This document shows, piece after piece, positions 1 through 7,979 of a stretch of DNA of 64,000 nt. Each line of letters starts with the position of its first letter. The stretch's first letter is position 1. The translations under genes and the position numbers were made by a program. Source of the DNA: Haemophilus sputorum CCUG 13788 (GTDB taxonomy: Bacteria > Pseudomonadota > Gammaproteobacteria > Enterobacterales > Pasteurellaceae); contig NZ_AFNK01000053.1 in the NCBI RefSeq assembly GCF_000238795.1, forward strand, positions 1-64,000. Reading direction: 5' to 3'. Under the pieces are notes generated by a model. The model worked only from the letters and a program-made list of their open reading frames with translations, made no database searches and was not told where the DNA came from.

Positions 1-1
1 T

Positions 2-320
2 CCACGCAAAGCAGCCGTTGAAGCCGCACTTGCCCGTGCACGAGCGAAAAAAGCAGCGCAAGCAGATGGTGAACAAGCGGTCGAAAAATCGGAAGAAATT
101 GCAAAACCAGCAGAACCTAATGATCCACGCAAAACAGCCGTTGAAGCCGCACTTGCTCGTGCGAGAGCGAAAAAAGCAGCGCAAGCAGGTGGTGAACAAG
201 CGGTCGAAAAATCGGAAGAGATTGCAAAATCTGCTGAACCTACAGATCCGCGTAAAGCAGCTGTGGCTGCAGCGATTGCTCGAGCAAAAGCAAAGAAAGC
301 AGAGAAGCAATTTAATGAGA
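2..320 (+). repeat. 123-bp tandem coding repeats in rnfC, two carrying an uptake signal
   Basis: Three units start at about 2, 125 and 248, an exact 123-bp (41-codon) period. Units one and two each carry the uptake core ACAAGCGGT at 73-81 and 196-204, also 123 bp apart, read as part of EQAVEK. Unit three is shorter and has no uptake core. Confidence 0.9.
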
Positions 321-334
321 ATGGAGAGGCATAA
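2..334 (+). CDS. rnfC: RnfC C-terminal part (electron transport complex subunit C), cut by window edge
   Basis: Only the last ~110 codons lie in the window, read from base 2 in frame without an ATG. The tail is an Ala/Lys/Glu-rich region of three tandem 41-residue units beginning [40 protein letters not shown] and [20 protein letters not shown]. Such repeats are known from the C-terminus of gammaproteobacterial RnfC, the peripheral NADH-binding subunit of the Rnf ion-pumping ferredoxin:NAD+ oxidoreductase. The stop TAA directly abuts the next ATG, and rnfD, rnfG and rnfE follow, which supports the call. The iron-sulfur and flavin parts of RnfC are outside the window. An out-of-frame ATG reading of the same bases is a shadow. 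Confidence 0.9.
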   Translation, partial: PRKAAVEAALARARAKKAAQADGEQAVEKSEEIAKPAEPNDPRKTAVEAALARARAKKAAQAGGEQAVEKSEEIAKSAEPTDPRKAAVAAAIARAKAKKAEKQFNENGEA

Positions 335-1084
335 ATGAAGCCATTATTTTTATTGATTGCCGTGTTAAGTTTGCCTACTTGGGCGCAGAACTGTGCGCAA
401 ATAGATGAGAAACTCACGATTCATTATCAAAAAATGCAAAATGCTGGCTCTTATTTTGATCATTTTGATGATGAAGTGCTTGAGCGTGAAACCAAACTTT
501 TTACGGAAACTTTGCAATTTTTAAAAGCACCAGAGAGCTGGCAATGTGATTTTTCTAAAGTGCAAGAAGCGGGCATTCGAGTAGAAATGTCTGAAGATAA
601 GCGGTTGCGAATCTTTTCTTGGGATTGGCAAACCGGTGGCACAATGCATGATTTTGGTTCAATGTGGCAATATCGTCAGCTAAAAGGTAAGACGAAAACA
701 AAATTTCAAGAAAGTTCTAATTGGGTGGAAAGCGTGCATCAAACCTCACTGAATCAACAAACATATTATTGGGTCATGGGGCGAAGTATTGGCGATGGCC
801 GCAATCATATGCTAACCGCTGAACTTTATCAGATTCTAGATCAAGGCTTGCAGCCTGCGAAGTTAATCAAAACGTCTAAGTTCACCAATGAGATTAGCTT
901 TGTATATGATCCTTCTACGGTAAGGGAGCAACAGGAGCAAGTGAATTTCTTTTATGATGAGACGAGTAAAAAGTTGCGTTTTCCTGTTGTAATTGAAAAA
1001 GATGCATCCAATTCAGGCACGCCAACGAACAAATGGATTCAATATCGTTTTAACGACCAGTATTTTGTAAGAGAGAAAAATTAG
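335..1084 (+). CDS. Periplasmic protein of unknown function inside the rnf operon
   Basis: A 249-residue protein starting at the ATG directly after the rnfC stop, ending one base before rnfD. The N-terminus (MKPLFLLIAVLSLPTWA then QNCAQ) is a typical cleavable Sec signal peptide, so the product is probably periplasmic. The rest is soluble, rich in Trp, Tyr, Phe and acidic residues, with no membrane segment and no motif I recognise. I recall an unnamed gene at the same place between rnfC and rnfD in H. influenzae. Tight packing implies co-transcription with the rnf complex, but no role in electron transfer is shown by the sequence. Confidence 0.75.
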   Translation: MKPLFLLIAVLSLPTWAQNCAQIDEKLTIHYQKMQNAGSYFDHFDDEVLERETKLFTETLQFLKAPESWQCDFSKVQEAGIRVEMSEDKRLRIFSWDWQTGGTMHDFGSMWQYRQLKGKTKTKFQESSNWVESVHQTSLNQQTYYWVMGRSIGDGRNHMLTAELYQILDQGLQPAKLIKTSKFTNEISFVYDPSTVREQQEQVNFFYDETSKKLRFPVVIEKDASNSGTPTNKWIQYRFNDQYFVREKN

Positions 1085-2143
1085 ATGTTTAAAATGGGGA
1101 GCTCCCCACATACACATGGGAGCAATTTAACAGTCAAGTTTATGCTATGGGTCATGGTGGCTATGGTGCCAGCATTGGCGGTGCAATGTTATTTTTTTGG
1201 TACGGGTGTATTAGTACAAGCAGCGATTGCGCTTAGTTTAGCGGCTGTATTAGAGTTAGTTATTGCTAAGTTACGCCATAAACCAATGACATTTTACATA
1301 GCAGATCTTTCTGGAATACTGACCGCACTAATTTTGGCAATGTCAATTCCGCCCTATGCGCCTTATTGGGTGGTCGTGATTGGAATTTTGGTTGCGATTG
1401 TGATGGCTAAACACATTTACGGTGGTTTAGGGCAGAACTTGTTTAATCCAGCAATGGTTGCTTATGCGTTGCTATTAGTTTCATTCCCTGTTCAAATGAC
1501 TGCTTGGATGGTGCCAATTTCGCTATTAAGTGAGCCACCTACTTTTAATGATGCCTTACACTTAATTTTCCGTGGCGTGAGTAGCGATGGATTGAGTTTA
1601 CATCAATTAGTAGAAAGTGTTGATGGGATTACCCAAGCTACGCCTTTAGATAGTGCCAAAACCAGTTTAGCGAAATTAAGTTTAAGCGAAATTCAGCAAT
1701 CGCCAATTTTCTTTGATGGTATCTTCAATGGTTGGGCGCAAGGTTGGTGGCAGCTGAATTTAGCCTTTTTATTAGGCGGTTTATTTTTAATCTATAAACG
1801 CATTATTCACTGGCAAATTCCCGCTTCTATGTTAGTGGTATTTGTACTGTGTAGTGGGCTGACAGATTTATTTGGTAATGGCTCGTATCTAAATGTGATA
1901 GCGCAGCTCTTTAGTGGAGCGATGATGTTTGGGGCGTTCTTTATTGCGACAGATCCCGTGACGGCTTCCATTACGCCAAAAGGAAAACTTATTTTTGGTG
2001 GCTTAATTGGCTTGTTGGTTTATTGTATTCGCTATTATGGCAATTATCCGGATGCAGTTGCTTTTTCTGTCTTGTTGGCAAATATTTGCGTGCCGCTAAT
2101 TGACCATTACACCCAACCTAGATTATATGGAATGAGAAAATGA
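1085..2143 (+). CDS. rnfD: RnfD, membrane subunit with covalent FMN
   Basis: 352 residues, NqrB/RnfD family integral membrane subunit of the Rnf complex, which couples ferredoxin-NAD+ electron transfer to ion movement across the inner membrane. Hydrophobic segments fill residues ~20-140 and ~210-345. The motif [11 protein letters not shown] near residue 180 carries the threonine expected to hold FMN through a phosphoester bond. Its last bases overlap the rnfG start by four (ATGA), a sign of translational coupling. Confidence 0.95.
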   Translation: MFKMGSSPHTHGSNLTVKFMLWVMVAMVPALAVQCYFFGTGVLVQAAIALSLAAVLELVIAKLRHKPMTFYIADLSGILTALILAMSIPPYAPYWVVVIGILVAIVMAKHIYGGLGQNLFNPAMVAYALLLVSFPVQMTAWMVPISLLSEPPTFNDALHLIFRGVSSDGLSLHQLVESVDGITQATPLDSAKTSLAKLSLSEIQQSPIFFDGIFNGWAQGWWQLNLAFLLGGLFLIYKRIIHWQIPASMLVVFVLCSGLTDLFGNGSYLNVIAQLFSGAMMFGAFFIATDPVTASITPKGKLIFGGLIGLLVYCIRYYGNYPDAVAFSVLLANICVPLIDHYTQPRLYGMRK

Positions 2144-2772
2144 GCGCTTCCAAAATTACTGTTAAATATGCGTTTATCCTCGGCGTGATTGCATTGGTTT
2201 GCACAGCGATTTCTACCGCGGTTTATTGGCTAACTAAAAGTCGAATTGAGAGTGTTGCAGCAGCACAACAGCGAGAATCGCTTTTAGAAGTGCTACCGCA
2301 AAGCTATTTTGATAACGATTTATTGGCAACGTGCAAGCAGTTACATCTGCCAGATGCACCATATTTAAATAAAATCTATTTTGCAAAAAAAGCAGAAAAT
2401 CTGACCGCTTATGCGATTCAATCAACGGCGCCAGATGGTTATTCAGGTAATATTGTATTGTTATCTGGGATTCAACCAGATGGTACTTTATTAGGTGTGC
2501 GAGTTTTGCAGCATGCTGAAACGCCGGGGCTTGGAGATAAAATTGAAACGCGGATTTCTAAGTGGATTTTATCTTTTACGAATAAGAAATTTAGTCTTGA
2601 AAATGAAGGGCAATGGGCGGTGAAAAAAGATGGTGGGCAATTTGACCAATTCACTGGTGCAACCATTACCCCACGTGCAGTGGTAAATAATATTCGCCAA
2701 GAAGCAAAATGGGTTGTCACCCAGTTAGCGCAAAACCCTGCAATGTTAGAGCAATTTGAGGCGTGCCAATAA
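2140..2772 (+). CDS. rnfG: RnfG, periplasm-facing FMN-binding subunit
   Basis: 210 residues. One N-terminal membrane helix (about residues 8-30) is followed by an FMN_bind domain. The signature [12 protein letters not shown] near residue 175 contains the threonine that carries covalent FMN, as in NqrC/Rnf[11 protein letters not shown] before it is the other conserved family motif. The gene overlaps rnfD by 4 bp and shares one base with the rnfE start (TAATG). Confidence 0.95.
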   Translation: MSASKITVKYAFILGVIALVCTAISTAVYWLTKSRIESVAAAQQRESLLEVLPQSYFDNDLLATCKQLHLPDAPYLNKIYFAKKAENLTAYAIQSTAPDGYSGNIVLLSGIQPDGTLLGVRVLQHAETPGLGDKIETRISKWILSFTNKKFSLENEGQWAVKKDGGQFDQFTGATITPRAVVNNIRQEAKWVVTQLAQNPAMLEQFEACQ

Positions 2773-3464
2773 TGAGTGATGTATCTAAAGAAAATCAAAT
2801 TCCGGTAACCCAAATTGAGGTGACACCTCAAGCCCCTTCTGTTTGGTCAACGCTGTTTTGGGATGGTGTTTGGAAAAATAATAGTGCATTAGTGCAATTA
2901 TTAGGACTTTGCCCATTGTTGGCGGTGTCTAATAGCGTAACGAATGCGCTAGGGCTAGGTTTAGCAACGATGTTTGTGCTTATTTGCACGAATACGGCGA
3001 TTTCATTATTCCGTAAAATTATCCCAAATGACATCCGTATCCCAATTTATGTGATGGTCATTGCAACAGTGGTAACCGCGGTACAGTTGTTAATGAACGC
3101 CTTTGCTTATCCAGTTTATCAATCACTAGGGATTTTTATTCCGCTGATTGTAACGAACTGTATCGTGATTGGACGAGCAGAAGCTTACGCTTCGAAAAAC
3201 AGTGTGGCACACGCGGCCTTTGATGGTTTTACCATGGGCTTAGGCTCAACGATGAGCTTGGTATTATTAGGGGCGATTCGTGAGTTATTGGGCAACGGCA
3301 CTTTATTTGATGGATTAGATTTGTTATTAGGAAGTTGGGCAAAATCGTTACGTTTAGATGTGCTACACCTAGACTCAGGTTTGCTTTTAGCGATTTTACC
3401 GCCTGGTGCATTTATCGGTTTAGGTATTATGCTAGCAGTTAAAAACCTAATTGATAAAAAATAA
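2772..3464 (+). CDS. rnfE: RnfE, integral membrane subunit
   Basis: 230 residues when started at ATG 2772, which overlaps the rnfG stop by one base; an in-frame GTG at 2763 is less likely. Six hydrophobic segments and the motif [15 protein letters not shown] identify the NqrD/RnfAE family; the Cys in TNC is a conserved residue thought to help hold a membrane iron-sulfur centre. It completes the rnfC-D-G-E order. The nth gene that often follows rnfE in gammaproteobacteria is absent here and lpxM follows after 21 bp. Confidence 0.93.
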   Translation: MSDVSKENQIPVTQIEVTPQAPSVWSTLFWDGVWKNNSALVQLLGLCPLLAVSNSVTNALGLGLATMFVLICTNTAISLFRKIIPNDIRIPIYVMVIATVVTAVQLLMNAFAYPVYQSLGIFIPLIVTNCIVIGRAEAYASKNSVAHAAFDGFTMGLGSTMSLVLLGAIRELLGNGTLFDGLDLLLGSWAKSLRLDVLHLDSGLLLAILPPGAFIGLGIMLAVKNLIDKK

Positions 3465-3485
3465 CCTACAATAGAAGAGAGAATT

Positions 3486-4439
3486 ATGTCACGCATTACT
3501 GCTCAAGAAGGGTATGAACACCAATTTTTAAAGTCCTTTTTGCTCCCCAAATATTGGGGTGTTTGGCTTGGTGTGCTGTTCTTGGTACTGTTTGCATATG
3601 TTCCGTTTCGTGTACGCGACAAGTTAGCCGCTTGGTTAGGCAAACGCGTTTATCACTATTTAAAAAAGCGTAATAAAAAACAGTATCATCGTGCATTGGT
3701 CAATTTACGTTACTGCTTTCCCAATTGGAGTGAGGCAAAAAGAGAAGAAACCATTGAAGCAATGTTTGTGACAGTTGCGCAAACCATGTTAGGCATTGGC
3801 GAAATTGCATTGCGTTCAGTCAAGCACTTGCAACAACGCAGTGAATTTAGTGGTTTTGAGCATTTAACACAAGCGAAGGCTGAAGGTAAAAATATTATTT
3901 TATTAGTGCCTCATACTTGGTCAATTGATGCATCAGGCATTGTGTTACATACCTATGGTATGCCAATGGTTTCGATGTATAACCCTCATCGTAACGCATT
4001 AGTCGATTGGTTGTGGAATGCTACGCGCGAACGCTTTGGCGGTAAAATGCATACCCGTCAAAATGGGATTAAGCCGTTTTTAAATGATGTTCGACAAGGC
4101 AACATGGGCTATTTCTTACCTGATGAAGATTTTGGTGAAGCATTGAGTGTCTATGCTGATTTTTTTGCGACGGAAAAAGCCACCTTGCCAGGGTTGAATA
4201 AAATGGCAAAAGTGGCAAAAGCAGAAGTGATTCCTATGTTTGCGACTTATAATGCTGAAAAAGGCAAATATGTGATGGAAATTCTGCCGCCTATTCATTT
4301 TGATGGCACCGAACAGCAATCAGCTCGTGCGATGAATGAAGTGGTAGAGTATTTTGTAGAAAAAGATCCAAAACAATATGTTTGGATATTACGTTTACTC
4401 AAAACACGCCGAGATGGTGAAGATATCTACCGACGTTAA
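3486..4439 (+). CDS. lpxM: LpxM-type lipid A secondary acyltransferase
   Basis: 317 residues, close to E. coli MsbB/LpxM in length and local sequence. An N-terminal membrane anchor (about residues 22-42) precedes the lysophospholipid acyltransferase domain. The catalytic HX4D motif is HTWSID in LLVPHTWSIDASG, corresponding to LVPHGWAVD in E. coli LpxM. YFLPDEDFG and DFFATEKATLPG are further family motifs. The enzyme adds the last secondary acyl chain to Kdo2-lipid A at the cytoplasmic face of the inner membrane. The ribosome site is AGAAGAGAG. A terminator follows directly. LpxL is the alternative, but the motif environment favours LpxM. Confidence 0.88.
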   Translation: MSRITAQEGYEHQFLKSFLLPKYWGVWLGVLFLVLFAYVPFRVRDKLAAWLGKRVYHYLKKRNKKQYHRALVNLRYCFPNWSEAKREETIEAMFVTVAQTMLGIGEIALRSVKHLQQRSEFSGFEHLTQAKAEGKNIILLVPHTWSIDASGIVLHTYGMPMVSMYNPHRNALVDWLWNATRERFGGKMHTRQNGIKPFLNDVRQGNMGYFLPDEDFGEALSVYADFFATEKATLPGLNKMAKVAKAEVIPMFATYNAEKGKYVMEILPPIHFDGTEQQSARAMNEVVEYFVEKDPKQYVWILRLLKTRRDGEDIYRR

Positions 4440-4463
4440 AAAACGCCCTTTTGGGCGTTTTTT
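4439..4463. terminator. Bidirectional terminator between lpxM and copA
   Basis: The hairpin AACGCCC-TTTT-GGGCGTT is flanked by A-runs on one side and T-runs on the other, so it can end both the rightward lpxM and the leftward copA transcripts. Confidence 0.9.
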
Positions 4464-4473
4464 ATATATGTGC

Positions 4474-6657
4474 TTAATCTTTAAGTAAACGTTGGCTATT
4501 GAGTACAACAGTAATGGAAGACATCGCCATCGCAATAGCTGCAATCATAGGGTTTAGCAACCAACCTGTAAATGGATAAAGTACGCCCGCAGCAATCGGA
4601 ATAGCGATAATATTGTAAATGAAAGCACCAAGTAGGCTTTGTTTCATATTCGTAAGTACACGTTGAGAAAAAGGCAGGACTTTAGCAACAGGGGTTAACC
4701 CTGGTTGCATAAGTGAGAGATCTGCGGTTTCCATTGCAATATCAGAGCCTTGATGCATTGCAATACCAACATGAGCTTGGGCTAATGCAGGGGCATCGTT
4801 AATACCATCACCAATCATTGCCACCTTGCGCCCTTGTGCTTGTAGTTGGCGAATTTTATCCGCTTTTTGATCTGGCAAAACTTCAGCAATCACACCATTT
4901 AAACCTAATTGTGCAGCAAAATATTCAGCACTGGTTTGGCGATCACCCGTTAACATCAAGCAATGATAGCCTGCTTGTTGGCATTGTTGCACAATCGCTT
5001 TAGCTTCTGAGCGAAGTTGATCGGCAAGAGAGAATTGCCCAATCAACACACCATCTAATGAGAGATAGACCAAGGTAGCAAAATCTTGTTTGGCATGATT
5101 TTTACTTTCTATACCAATGAAAGCCGCATTGCCTATTTTTACACGTTGCCCTTGATAATTCCCCGAAATGCCTAATCCTTTCGTGACTTCAACATTTTCC
5201 ACCGTTTCAAGCTGTGCATCGGATTGTTGCGCAAATTTTACAATCGCTTTAGCAACTGGATGCGAGGCTTGCTGTTCAAGGCTATAAGCGAGGTTCAATA
5301 ATTTTTCTTTAGCAAAGCCTTGATAAGTTTCAACGGAAACCACCTGCATTTCGCCTGTGGTTAGTGTCCCGGTTTTATCAAATACGAGGGTATCAATTTC
5401 GCTTGCGGCTTGTAGTGCTTCAATATTGCGCACCAATATGCCAAATTCTGCCACTTTTGCAACGCCGGCAATAGTCGAAAGTGGAATCGCTAAACCTAAT
5501 GCACAAGGGCAAGCAATAATGAGTACCGTAGTGAAAATAGAAAGCGCAAATGCGAAATCTTTCCCAAGCGATAGCCAAACTAGGCTGGCAATTAGCGCGA
5601 TAGACACCACGACAGGCACGAAAACCGCTGCGATTTTATCAACAAATTTTGCTAAAGGTGGCTTACTGCTTTGTGCATGGCGAACGGCATGAATGACGCG
5701 AGCAAGCGCAGTTTTTGAGCCTACTTGAGTGGCAATATAAATGGCTGCACCGTCCGCAATTAACGTGCCGGCATGTACTGCATCGCCAACTTTTTTCTCA
5801 ATTGGCAGTGCTTCACCGGTCAACATAGATTCATCCACCCAAATTGAACCACTTTCAATGATGCCATCTACTGCGATCCGATCGCCAGTCAGTGCTTGAA
5901 CTCGCATTTCAGGTTTAATGCCTTTGGCTGGAATGGTTTTTACAATATTTTCTTCAAAAATGACCGCTTGTTTCGGGGCTAAATCAAGCAATTTTTCTAA
6001 GGCAAGCGAAGAGCGTTGTTTCGCTTTGAGTTCTAAATATTTCCCTAGGCTAATAAACCCAAGAATCATAACACTGGCTTCGAAATAGAGCGGTGCATGA
6101 GGTTGTGGAAAAAGCAGTAAGCTAAACGAATAAAGCCAAGCCACACCAGTACTTAATGCGACTAAGGTATCCATATTCGCTGCGCCATTTTTTAGGCTCA
6201 TCCACGCGCCTTTAAAGAAATCTTGGCCAGCAAAATACATCGTGGCTAAGCTGATAAAAGCAGCTATCCACCAAGCAAAATAATTACCTTCATTAAGGTG
6301 CATTCCAATGATAAAGCCTAACAACATTAAACCTGCACCAACACCAAGGGCTAAGCTAAATTGCCATTTTTTATGTGAGAGTGTGCGCACCGTTTGGGCT
6401 TGTTGTTTGGCGCGGCGACTTTCTTCACTTTCAAGCATTTCTGCATGAAAACCTAATTTTTCGACCGCTTGTACTAAAGATTCAGCTTCGGCATCACCTT
6501 GTACAAACGCAATTTGATCGACTAAATTGACTGAAGCAAAATTGACGCCATTAACCTTGCTGAGGGCTTTTTCTACTCTTTTAACACAAGCTGCGCAGTG
6601 CATTCCATCAATTAAAAGTTGTTGTTCATTCGTATTTAATTTGTCGGAAACAGACAT
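4474..6657 (-). CDS. copA: Copper-exporting P1B-type ATPase
   Basis: 727 residues. One N-terminal heavy-metal-associated domain with GMHCAAC (about residues 18-24), then membrane segments, the actuator loop (MLTGEALP near 278), the ion-binding CPC triplet at 383-385, the phosphorylation site DKTGT at 427, the SHP motif near 465, and the hinge GDGINDAP. The CPC and SHP motifs place it in the Cu(I) exporter subgroup, pumping Cu+ from cytoplasm to periplasm. Unlike E. coli CopA it has a single metal-binding domain, but a separate CopZ-like chaperone is encoded just upstream. The ribosome site AGGAG precedes the ATG. Expression should follow the CueR-type promoter at 6945-6975. Confidence 0.95.
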   Translation of the reverse strand: MSVSDKLNTNEQQLLIDGMHCAACVKRVEKALSKVNGVNFASVNLVDQIAFVQGDAEAESLVQAVEKLGFHAEMLESEESRRAKQQAQTVRTLSHKKWQFSLALGVGAGLMLLGFIIGMHLNEGNYFAWWIAAFISLATMYFAGQDFFKGAWMSLKNGAANMDTLVALSTGVAWLYSFSLLLFPQPHAPLYFEASVMILGFISLGKYLELKAKQRSSLALEKLLDLAPKQAVIFEENIVKTIPAKGIKPEMRVQALTGDRIAVDGIIESGSIWVDESMLTGEALPIEKKVGDAVHAGTLIADGAAIYIATQVGSKTALARVIHAVRHAQSSKPPLAKFVDKIAAVFVPVVVSIALIASLVWLSLGKDFAFALSIFTTVLIIACPCALGLAIPLSTIAGVAKVAEFGILVRNIEALQAASEIDTLVFDKTGTLTTGEMQVVSVETYQGFAKEKLLNLAYSLEQQASHPVAKAIVKFAQQSDAQLETVENVEVTKGLGISGNYQGQRVKIGNAAFIGIESKNHAKQDFATLVYLSLDGVLIGQFSLADQLRSEAKAIVQQCQQAGYHCLMLTGDRQTSAEYFAAQLGLNGVIAEVLPDQKADKIRQLQAQGRKVAMIGDGINDAPALAQAHVGIAMHQGSDIAMETADLSLMQPGLTPVAKVLPFSQRVLTNMKQSLLGAFIYNIIAIPIAAGVLYPFTGWLLNPMIAAIAMAMSSITVVLNSQRLLKD

Positions 6658-6701
6658 TCTTTTTCTCCTAAAAATAAAAGGGGTTTCCCCCTTTCTTAGC
6701 T

Positions 6702-6902
6702 TTATGCAATAGCTGCTTCAAAGCCAATCTCATCAATAGCATCAATTAAGGTTTGCGCTTCTACTTCGCCTTCAACAATCGCTTGTTGTGGGGAGAGTGT
6801 GACGCTAACTTTTTCTACGCCTGGTACTTCATGCAAAGCTTTTTCAACACTTTTGACGCAGTTGCCACAATGTAATCCGGATAATGTTAAGGTGATTGTC
6901 AT
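6702..6902 (-). CDS. copZ: CopZ-like copper chaperone (HMA domain)
   Basis: 66 residues forming a lone heavy-metal-associated domain. The metal-binding motif GLHCGNC lies near residues 9-15. Such proteins carry Cu(I) to CopA. It is the first gene after the copper-responsive promoter, has the ribosome site AAGGAG, and is followed 44 bp later by copA on the same strand, so the two are probably one operon. Confidence 0.92.
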   Translation of the reverse strand: MTITLTLSGLHCGNCVKSVEKALHEVPGVEKVSVTLSPQQAIVEGEVEAQTLIDAIDEIGFEAAIA

Positions 6903-6944
6903 AAAAACTCCTTATTTTGTTTGCTAGAAAAATGATTTGCCGAT

Positions 6945-6975
6945 ATGCTAAACCCTGACCTTAGGTTAAAGTCAA
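6945..6975 (-). promoter_or_regulatory. CueR-type copper-responsive promoter for copZ-copA
   Basis: On the minus strand a -35 box TTGACT (6970-6975) and a -10 box TAGCAT (6945-6950) are separated by exactly 19 bp, the long spacer typical of MerR-family-activated promoters. The spacer contains the palindrome ACCTAAGGT at 6958-6966, centred as in E. coli copA. The divergent cueR start lies 10 bp beyond the -35 box, so CueR probably also limits its own synthesis. Confidence 0.88.
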
Positions 6976-6984
6976 GAGGGAAAT

Positions 6985-7371
6985 ATGAACATTAGTGAAA
7001 TAGCCAAACAAACAGGTTTATCTGCGAAGCAAATTCGCGATTATGAAAAAGCAGGTTTGCTGCCAAAAACACAGCGTTCTGAAGCAGGCTATCGCATCTA
7101 TTCTTCAAATGATTTGGCGCGTTTAAATTTTATTTATAATGCAAGAAAAGTTGGTTTTTCACTGACCCAGATTCAAGCATTATTAGCATTGAACGATAAT
7201 CCGAAACGTACCAGCCGAGAAGTTAAGCAGCTGACAGAGCAACATATCATTGAATTAGAACAGAAAATTGCCGATCTGCAACAAATGCTAGATCGGCTAA
7301 AAGGGTGGAGTAGTACCTGTTGTGGTAATGAAAGCCACGAATGTTCAATTTTATCAGGGCTGAGTAGTTAA
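6985..7371 (+). CDS. cueR: CueR-like MerR-family copper sensor
   Basis: 128 residues. An N-terminal winged helix MerR domain (MNISEIAKQTGLSAKQIRDYE), a coiled dimerisation helix around residues 80-108, and a C-terminal metal loop with C112 and C120 in CCGNESHEC. These are the positions and the C-X7-C spacing that bind Cu(I) in E. coli CueR; C113 is an additional cysteine. It is divergent from copZ-copA across a 19-bp-spacer promoter. The 3' end overlaps the convergent ogt stop by four bases. Confidence 0.93.
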   Translation: MNISEIAKQTGLSAKQIRDYEKAGLLPKTQRSEAGYRIYSSNDLARLNFIYNARKVGFSLTQIQALLALNDNPKRTSREVKQLTEQHIIELEQKIADLQQMLDRLKGWSSTCCGNESHECSILSGLSS

Positions 7372-7922
7372 CGATTCCATTTTTTAGTTTTGGGATTAAC
7401 GTATTCGATGCCTTGATTGCGATATGAAATACCTTCAAGCTCAAGCAAGTAGCGCTTACTTGGGAGCCCACCACCAAATCCCGTCAGACTTTGGTTTTTG
7501 CCTAATACGCGATGGCAAGGAATAAAAATCGAAATAGGATTACGCCCAACTGCACCGCCTACCGCACGCATCGCTTTGGGCTTATCTAGTTGATTAGCAA
7601 TTTCTCCATAGCTGGTTGTAGCGCCGTATGGAATCTGGCGCAAAATTTGCCAAACAGCTTGTTGAAAAGGGCTACCTTGTGGGGCAAGGAAATCTAATTG
7701 GCTAAAATCAATGGTTTCGCCTTGAAAATAGCGGTCTAAAATTTCGGTGGTTTTGCAAAAAATTTCTAAAATCTGACCGCTTGTTTGGCTAGCGGACGTA
7801 AAAGTGCTAATGTCAGTCGTTGCTTGTTCTTCTGCAAATTCAATCGCAATTAAGCCTTCGGCTTTTGCTAATAGCAATAACTGCCCAACGGGAGAGGCAT
7901 AATATTGATAATAAATAGTCAT
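7368..7922 (-). CDS. ogt: Methylated-DNA--protein-cysteine methyltransferase
   Basis: Suicide repair protein transferring the methyl group of O6-methylguanine to its own cysteine. The active site is IPCHRV, preceded by the helix-turn-helix region PYGATTSYGEIA and the arginine finger AMRAVGGAVGRNP. I chose ATG 7922 (184 residues, MTIYYQYYASPVGQLLL), matching the usual family N-terminus. The longer start at 7961 would run the gene through the fadL terminator hairpin. Ogt and Ada-C domains are alike; lack of an N-terminal Ada metal domain favours Ogt. Confidence 0.88.
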   Translation of the reverse strand: MTIYYQYYASPVGQLLLLAKAEGLIAIEFAEEQATTDISTFTSASQTSGQILEIFCKTTEILDRYFQGETIDFSQLDFLAPQGSPFQQAVWQILRQIPYGATTSYGEIANQLDKPKAMRAVGGAVGRNPISIFIPCHRVLGKNQSLTGFGGGLPSKRYLLELEGISYRNQGIEYVNPKTKKWNR

Positions 7923-7934
7923 AATTGGTGCCAT

Positions 7935-7967
7935 GAAAAAAGGCGTGTGAGAAATTAACACGCCTTT
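7935..7967 (-). terminator. Terminator after fadL
   Basis: On the minus strand AGGCGTGT and ACACGCCT form an 8-bp stem followed by a run of six T. It ends the fadL transcript just before ogt. Confidence 0.85.
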
Positions 7968-7979
7968 GAGAAGGATCGA

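Noticed and set aside
18-338. ATG-started open frame of 106 codons rich in Lys/Arg/Gln
   Set aside because: It is an out-of-frame reading of the rnfC repeats; the true frame has no ATG in the window but matches RnfC and abuts the next gene.
5357-5692. 111-codon frame antisense to copA
   Set aside because: It covers the CPC membrane region of copA, which is unambiguous; no family resemblance on the other strand.
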